A stretch of 64,000 nt of DNA, taken from NCBI GenBank assembly GCA_032433765.1, contig JAVIAB010000124.1:97239202-97303201 (forward strand), read 5' to 3'. The DNA comes from Megaustenia siamemsis. Its lineage: Eukaryota > Mollusca > Gastropoda > Stylommatophora > Ariophantidae. The position numbers and the translations under genes were made by a program. This document shows, one piece after another, positions 58,031 through 64,000 of this stretch. The notes below the pieces were generated by a model that saw nothing but the letters and a program-made list of their open reading frames with translations, searched no databases and was not told the origin of the DNA. Each line of letters opens with the position of its first letter. Position 1 is the stretch's first letter.

Positions 58031-58194
58031 CTCTTTATTAAAATTAGAAAGAAAACATATCGTTTTCCTTTCCTTCTATAAATAATGTTGTGTTTCATAA
58101 CGCAGTCTATTGATACACTCTGCAAACAGATTACACCAAAAACCTGATTATCCGAACTAATTATGACGAAATGTAATCTTGATAATCAATTACG

Positions 58195-58195
<1 letters not shown>

Positions 58196-58256
<61 letters not shown>
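58196..58256. repeat. (AT)n microsatellite
   Basis: About 30 AT dinucleotides. Confidence 0.99.
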
Positions 58257-58261
<5 letters not shown>

Positions 58262-58399
58262 GATCAAAATTTTTACATTAATACAGGAAATTGTATTGAA
58301 AACACTGATTGTCATACAACATATTAATAGAATAACATGGCTTATTAATGTTTATTTTAGAAGAAAACAAGTTTAAAATGGTATTTTAATTTAGGTATA

Positions 58400-59090
58400 C
58401 AGTTTCGACTATGCTCTGTAGTCGTTAAATCGCTGACCTGTAGTTCTGTAGTAGTTAAATCACTGACCTGTCGTTCCGTAGCATTAAATCACTGATCTGT
58501 CGTTTCTGTAGCACTTAAATCACTGACCTGTCGTTTCTGTAGCACTTAAATCACTGACCTGTCGTTTCTGTAGCACTTAAATCACTGACCTGTCGTTTCT
58601 GTAGCACTTAAATCACTGATCTGTCGTTTCTGTAGCACTTAAATCACTGACCTGTCGTTTCTGTAGCACTTAAATCACTGATCTGTCGTTTCTGTAGCAC
58701 TTAAATCACTGACCTGTCGTTTCTGTAGCACTTAAATCACTGACCTTTCGTTTCTGTAGCACTTAAATCGCTTACCTGTCGTTCTGTAGCATTTAAATCA
58801 CTGACCAGTAGTTCTGTGTAACTTGCATCACTCTGACCTGTCGTTCTGTAGCACTTAAATCAAAGTTCTGTCGTTCTGTAGCACTTAAATCACTGACCTG
58901 TCGTTCTGTAGCACTTAAATCAGATCTGACTTAAATCTGTCGTTCTGTAGCACTTAAATCACTGACCTGTCGTTCTGTAGCACTTAAATCACTGACCTGT
59001 CGTTCTGTAGCACTTAAATCACTGACCTGTCGTTCTGTAGCACTTAAATCACTGACCAGTAGTTCTGTGGCACTTAAAATCACTGATCAG
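58400..59090. repeat. 30/31-bp minisatellite
   Basis: About 22 copies of a unit reading CTGACCTGTCGTTTCTG then TAGCACTTAAATCA. Two subtypes differ by one T (GTCGTTTCTG or GTCGTTCTG) and are partly segregated: the longer at 58498-58765, the shorter at both edges. One copy is rearranged at 58918-58940. Confidence 0.95.
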
Positions 59091-59244
59091 TTTTACTTGT
59101 AGTAGGCTTATTGGAGCACTGCTGACTCTCAAGGAAATAGAACGTCATTTCGAAAGTTTGTAAGCTTCAATTTGAGATAATATAAAACACTTTCCTGTTT
59201 GTTCGTCTTCAGTTTTACAAATTTGGTGCAGGTATCAGTTGGTA

Positions 59245-61355
59245 TAGTCCGTTCAGAAATTCATAATCACACCTGAATTAGTTTTGCGTGATAACCGCTT
59301 GTTATTTTACTTTCAAATTTTGCATGCAATCTTAGAATATTGATGACGCAAAGATTTTGGTATTTTTTATTCGACAAACACAACAGATTTTGCACATCAG
59401 CGAATTCCTTTGATCTTTTATGACGATATCACACAAGTTGATTCAAATTTATAGTTTACAGTAATCGTGTTAAATTTTCCAGTTTACTGCAATTCTTGTC
59501 AGAGGCGTATCTACATAATGCTTAATTGTGGGTATTGTTCGTTATGTGTATTTGCAAACATGAATTTAATTGGTTACAATTAGTCTTGTCCTTCGGTCAC
59601 CATTAGACCCCAGGACGTCCTAACAGCAGCTGGAATTGAATTCATCTTAATTTTAATCATTCCGAATCTGACGATTCCAAGAGGTTGATAATCATTACTG
59701 GCTGGACAAATAGTAATCCATCTCGTTTCTAGTACTCATCTTCCACCCGCAGCACATGTTCAACACACTTCTTCCAGAACGGAATGTCTATTTTTGAGAG
59801 AGACTCGCGTGTCATAACTTCAACATCGCACATTTTAAACGTCCTGTTCTGTTTTGCAACTTGTCCTTTGACGTGAGCCCAGACAAGTTCGATTGGATTA
59901 AGGTGCGCATGATATGCAGGGAGTCGAAGAGAGGTGTGGCGTATTTCTCAATGATTTTGTCAACATGGTACACCTTTTTCTTATTCGTATTCTTCACAAG
60001 TTGTAACAATTCGGGTTTGAAATATGTGTCGTCAAATTTGACATTTTCATTCGCAAGCCATGTCCTAATTTGCTCTTTTGTATTTGATGCAGTAGGTACT
60101 TTGTCTTCCTCTGATACGACATTGTGGTATGATGCATTATCCATGACTATGCATGAAGGTCTCTCCAGGGTTGGTAAAAGATCGTTCTCCAACCAGTGTC
60201 TGAAAATGTTTCCATTTATTTCAGTATGGTAGTCCTTACCGTCGGTACTTTTTGATTGGAAAATAAGTCCCGCATCATGGACAAGGCCGTTTTCAGTGCT
60301 TCCAGCATGCGTTAATATAATGCACTGGCCTTTGCTGCTCGGAATTGTTCTTTTGAGTTTGCCATTTACTGACTGCCATTCTTTAGCATAGGTGTGGTGT
60401 GCGTTCACCCATGATTCGTCCAAATATACAATATCATACCGTTCACTCCGCCGCTCACGGATCTGTCTCAGGTATTTGCTTCGATCAATGACCAAGTGTG
60501 GTTTTTCACAAATAATATTCCTGCCCCCAACAGTTTTTTTGAAAGTGAAGCCGGCTCCTCGCACAATCTTCCGTAGAGTACTTTTAGAAATGTCAATATT
60601 GCAATCTGCATGCAATTTTAATTTCAAATTTCTGAGAGTAACAAGTACATTATTAGCAAACATTTTCAATATCCCACTTTATGTGACATCCATGTCAAAG
60701 CTGTAGACTTTCCTTTTCCTTCCTTGATTGACATGAGTGCACTCTGAGTCTTGTTTAATCCAACGAGAAAATGACGATCTATTAAGACCAAGAGCGAGTT
60801 GCGTTCGTCTCTCTGGGTCATGAATATCACAATATAAATGTCCCATCTTGGATTCCCTAAGGAAGTGCGATATAGTAAAAAAGTAACCTTTTGCATAGTT
60901 ATAAATTTGCATTTCAAACTCATTGTAATTTAGATATAAATGTTGGTATATAAAGTCAACAAATTGTCTACTGAGTCTTCACAGAATTAATAAAGATACG
61001 CCTTCCCTTCGGTAATTAAAGCCAAGGCCGTGGTGCGTCATGTCGTTCAATAACAATTCAGTTTTGTGCACGGGATTTTCCTGAAGTTAGTGTTTCTGCA
61101 ATAGCCAAACTATTTTACGTCAACGACCGCACACAATTAATGTATATATCCTAAAATGGTGTCAAATTCGAACAGGGTGAATTTAATATAGCCTAAAGAA
61201 GAAAACTTTTAAACTAGATCAAATTTCTGAGAGCAAAAAATATTTCTACAACGTCATCAATATTCTAAGATTGCATGCAAAATTTGAAAGCAAAATAACA
61301 AACGGTTATCACGCAAAACTAATTCTGGTGTGATTATGAATTTTTGAACTGACTA
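59245..61355 (-). mobile_element. Tc1/mariner-superfamily transposon with 104-bp TIRs
   Basis: Terminal inverted repeats 59245-59348 and 61252-61355 match at 99 of 104 positions; outer ends are TAGTCCGTTCAGAAATTC and TAGTCAGTTCAAAAATTC. TA dinucleotides flank both ends (59243-59244, 61356-61357), the expected target duplication. The 2111-bp element holds one minus-strand transposase gene. The long, well-matched TIRs mean the copy is fairly recent. Confidence 0.96.
59729..60912 (-). pseudogene. IS630/Tc1-mariner-type DDE transposase, two lesions
   Basis: The start region reads MGHLYCDIHDPERRTQLALG, then LNRSSFSRWIKQD, an N-terminal DNA-binding part; upstream start ambiguous. An in-frame TAA lies at about 60679. 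The frame then continues through STLRKIVRGAGFTFKKT and IVYLDESWVNAHHTYAKEW (first catalytic Asp), WLENDLLPTLERPSC and IVMDNASYHN (second Asp). Near 59928-59934 an extra CT dinucleotide in a CTCTCT run breaks the frame. The other frame continues LRLPAYHAHLNPIELVWAHV, which contains the third catalytic acid (NPIE), and ends VLRVEDEY at a TAG (59729). Expected size is about 390 residues. The nonsense codon and shift make it inactive. Confidence 0.92.
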
Positions 61356-61359
61356 TAGT

Positions 61360-61430
61360 TCTTAGTTAATTCGTTAGTTAAATAGTTAGTTACTTAATTA
61401 ATTAGTTAGACAGAAAAAGACAAAAAGAAA
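61360..61430. repeat. TTAGTTAA-type short repeats
   Basis: Degenerate runs of TTAGTTA right after the transposon, giving an AT-rich low-complexity tract. Confidence 0.7.
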
Positions 61431-61475
61431 ATAAACATAAAATGGTATTGAGCAGCTAAACTAACTAAAACACAA

Positions 61476-61514
61476 GACAAGCTACAACGTTTCGACAAAA
61501 GTCTTCATCAGGTA
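61476..61514 (-). ncRNA. hammerhead ribozyme core-like motif
   Basis: Minus strand: CTGATGA, then A, a GAC-TTTT-GTC hairpin (stem II), then GAAAC, followed by GTTGTAGCTTGTC. Both invariant halves of the hammerhead core (CUGANGA and GAAA) are present at the correct spacing, and a GUC triplet for cleavage is available 13-15 bases downstream. A short stem III (AC/GU) is possible. Stem I is weak, since only three scattered pairs fit. Such motifs mark Penelope-like elements and retrozymes in animals (family knowledge); activity is doubtful. Confidence 0.5.
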
Positions 61515-61599
61515 TTATAGACAAACTATACACATAAAAAAATGGTGTGTTCTATGATATAGTTTGTTTGTTACACCTAATGAAGGTTTTTTTCCGAAT

Positions 61600-62095
61600 T
61601 AGATTTCCAGCTCATAAATCCACATGTTAGTCCAGGCATCACACAAAGGTTGAACAATCTGAGTTGTGCGCGCTTGATAAGCATTTTTGATGTCCAAATA
61701 CTTGTCGGCTGTGTAAGAGGCACTTGATATCAATGTGTTACGGGTCGTAATTTCAGCTCTTGTGATCTCACCCCGAGACATTTTGCTCCTTTGATAGGTG
61801 AAGTGGATAATTTTGTGTTGAGTTTCTTTGTTGAGTATTACGTTGTTTGTGTCGGTAAAATACTGGAATTTTTTTTTCCCGTGATGACCTGAAGGCCTAT
61901 TTGCCTTGTAGGGTGATGGAGTCGGTCAATTATATCTTTGACGTCTGAGTGTGCGGAGCTCAAGAGGACCAGATCATCAGCAACATCAGGTTCTTTAAAG
62001 GTTTTATTGTTTATCAATTTCATAGCTAAACCGCTTGTCACCTGCCCATCAACCGATTGATTTTCTGAATAACATTGATGATATGACACAACCTA
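61600..62095 (-). mobile_element. LINE reverse-transcriptase fragment
   Basis: Minus strand 62089-61838 encodes VTSGLAMKLINNK, then VADDLVLLSSAHSDVKDI and LHHPTRQIGLQVITGKK. The VADD site corresponds to the YADD/FADD catalytic motif and GLQVITGKK to the following GLxINxxKT block. After a stop the frame 61781-61599 continues with ITTRNTLISSASYTADKYLD, not recognised. Dead fragment. Confidence 0.7.
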
Positions 62096-62383
62096 GTCTC
62101 TGAAAACCTGCTGAAGTTGCTAGTGTCTGTTTTGAAATACACAACTGAGTCTGAATGGACAGTTTTTATTATGTTCATATATTTTAGCATGGACTCGTAA
62201 ATTTTAAACATTTCTTAAGTGTGGGTCCATGTAAGCTATTTAATGTTTTTATGAAGATCCATAAAGTAGGTAATGTCAATTGAGTGGGTTTCTATTTAAC
62301 TTTTGATTATTGTTCTAAGCGCAAAAATGTGATCGATACATTATTGAAGAGGTCTAAAACACCAGCTGATTCTTCCCTAAGTT

Positions 62384-63560
62384 TCTCATCTACTGACTTC
62401 GATCTTTCTACTGACTTCGATCTTTCTACTGACTTCAATCTTTCTACTGACTTCAATCTTTCTACTGACTTCGATCTTTCTACTGACTTCAATCTTTCTA
62501 CTGACTTCAATCTTTCTACTGACTTCGATCTTTCTACTGACTTCAATCTTTCTACTGACTTCAATCTTTCTACTGACTTCAATCTTTCTACTGACTTCAA
62601 TCTTTCTACTGACTTCAATCTTTCTACGGACATCAATCTTTCTACTGACTTCGATCTTTCTACTGACTTCAATCTTTCTACTGACTTCAATCTTTCTACT
62701 GACTTCGATCTTTCTACTGACTTCAAGCTTTCTACTGACTTCAATCTTTCTACTGACTTCGATCTTTCAACTGACTTCAATCTTTCTACTGACTTCAATC
62801 TTTCTACTGACTTCGATCTTTCTACTGACTTCAATCTTTCTACTACTTCAATCTTTCTACTGACTTCGATCTTTCTACTGACTTTGATCTTTCTACTGAC
62901 TTCGATCTTTCTACTGACTTCGATCTTTCTACTGACTTCAATCTTTCTACTGACTTCGATCTTTCTACTGACTTCAATCTTTCTACTGACATCGATCTTT
63001 CTACTGACTTCAATCTTTCTACTGACTTCAATCTTTCTACTGACTTCGATCTTTCTACTGACTTCGATCTTCTTACTGACTTTGATCTTTCTGCTGACTT
63101 TGATCGTTCTACTGACTTCGATTTTTCTACTGACTTCAATCTTTCTACTGATTTTGATCGCTCTTCTCCTTCAATCTTTCTACTGACTTCAATCTTTCTA
63201 CTGACTTCGATTTTTCTACTGACTTCAATCTTTCTACTGACTTTGATCGTTCTACTGACTTCGATCTTTCTACTGACTTCAATCTTTCTACTGACTTCAA
63301 TCTTTCTACTGACTTAATCTTTCTACTGACTTCGACCTTTCTACTGACTTCGATCTTTCTACTGACTTCAATCTTTCTACTGACTTCAATCATTCTACTG
63401 ACTTCAATCTTTCTACTGACTTCAATCTTTCTACTGACTTCGATCATTCTACTGATTTTGAGCGTTCTACCGACTTCGATTTTTCAACTGACTTTGATCG
63501 TTCTACTGACTTCGATCTTTCTACTGACTTTGATCGTTTTACCGACTTCGATATTTCTGT
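62384..63560. repeat. 18-bp minisatellite, about 65 copies
   Basis: Unit TCTACTGACTTCAATCTT with an alternating AAT/GAT variant (TTCAATC or TTCGATC), sometimes TTTGATCG. Because 18 is divisible by 3, both strands stay open for hundreds of codons: forward STDFNL, reverse KSVERL. One-base losses at 62845 and 63315 shift the frame. No start context, splice sites or other domain. I treat it as a repeat, not a protein gene. Confidence 0.96.
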
Positions 63561-64000
63561 AGTAGAGTAAGCTAATGGAAGCATGGGGGCAGGTAACTTA
63601 GCAGTTACCCGCTTCCTACTGGACAATAGCAGTAACATATAGTGGCGACCATCAGTAATTAGTTTAAATTTAAGGTAGTTCATATAGAGATAGTTGTCAC
63701 ACAGAAGTGAGAAAGGAAAGGTAGAATTATACAGGGAGTTTAGCTCATTGGAAATTCTCCACGCAGCAGGTTGTGGAAATTAGAAGATAGCGCAGTGTTT
63801 GTAGGGGTAGGGACCTCAGACATAACAAGGACACCCACCAAGCTAAGGAAGGAAGGTCCGGAATTATCATGGACATTATAGTTTAATGGAAATTTCCACG
63901 CGGGTTGCCACTTCAACCAAGTTGTTGTGGAAGTGACCATAGATGCATGACTAGCGCATGCATTGACCCCATGACGTTGGTCGTATGATAAATAAGTAGT
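63561..64000. other. end region, possible retroelement edge
   Basis: Has two related blocks, GGAAATTCTCCACGCAGCAGG (63756) and GGAAATTTCCACGCGGG (63888), and TAGTGGCGACCATCAG at 63640-63655, reminiscent of the TGGCGACC primer-binding-site start in some Gypsy-type LTR elements. No paired LTR or coding frame is visible in the window. Confidence 0.3.

Noticed and set aside
62284..63186. 300-residue protein made of STDFNL repeats
   Set aside because: Openness follows from the 18-bp unit, both strands are open at once, the frame slips after one-base losses, and no domain or gene signal surrounds it.

Overview
The window is eukaryotic nuclear DNA: AT-rich, with spliced genes and standard GT/AG introns, many 5'-truncated non-LTR retrotransposons, tRNA-derived SINEs, DNA transposons, microsatellites and minisatellites. 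The host genes are a cluster of mollusc-type chemosensory-like rhodopsin-class GPCRs and an EGF/discoidin-like receptor relic. From recall of the families this points to a heterobranch gastropod, possibly a freshwater pulmonate snail; the species is not determined.

Layout. 1-10515: a satellite of 29-bp monomers, each carrying a 14-base inverted repeat, arranged in larger duplicated blocks and interrupted once by a LINE (6595-7439). 10889-12650: LINE 3' ends and a second 29-bp minisatellite. 12827-18153 (minus): an apparently intact three-exon GPCR gene (A, 369 residues) whose introns hold SINE and LINE insertions. 18600-30130: almost gene-free, filled with LINE and SINE relics, one pogo-like MITE and simple repeats. 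30282-37793 (minus): a paralogous GPCR (B), damaged by a LINE scrap in exon 1 and a 1-base deletion in exon 3; its second intron contains a LINE with a 2.85-kb hAT transposon inserted at its target duplication. 38160-48200: inverted tetranucleotide arrays, a LINE flanked by a perfect 165-bp direct repeat, a MITE inside a SINE, an internally deleted LINE and an 85-bp minisatellite grown from a SINE tail. 48305-51867 (minus): a third GPCR copy (C), exons 2 and 3 only. 53200-55789: dispersed repeat, minisatellite and a single-exon EGF/discoidin-like relic. 56489-64000: TA arrays, LINE ends, two hammerhead-core-like motifs, a 31-bp minisatellite, a Tc1/mariner-type transposon with 104-bp terminal inverted repeats and a 1.2-kb array of an 18-bp unit.

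The three GPCR loci share strand, exon lengths (exon 2 is 215 bp in all), intron positions and phases, so they are tandem duplicates of one gene at different stages of decay. The rest is a mobile-element graveyard in which insertion order can often be read from target-site duplications. I found no operons, CRISPR arrays or convincing single-copy RNA genes. The most unusual items are the palindromic satellite, the 165-bp duplication around a LINE, the LINE insertion in the first codons of GPCR B, the chimeric 5'-leader/3'-end LINE at 44997-45606, and the SINE family whose 3' end has seeded two unrelated minisatellites.
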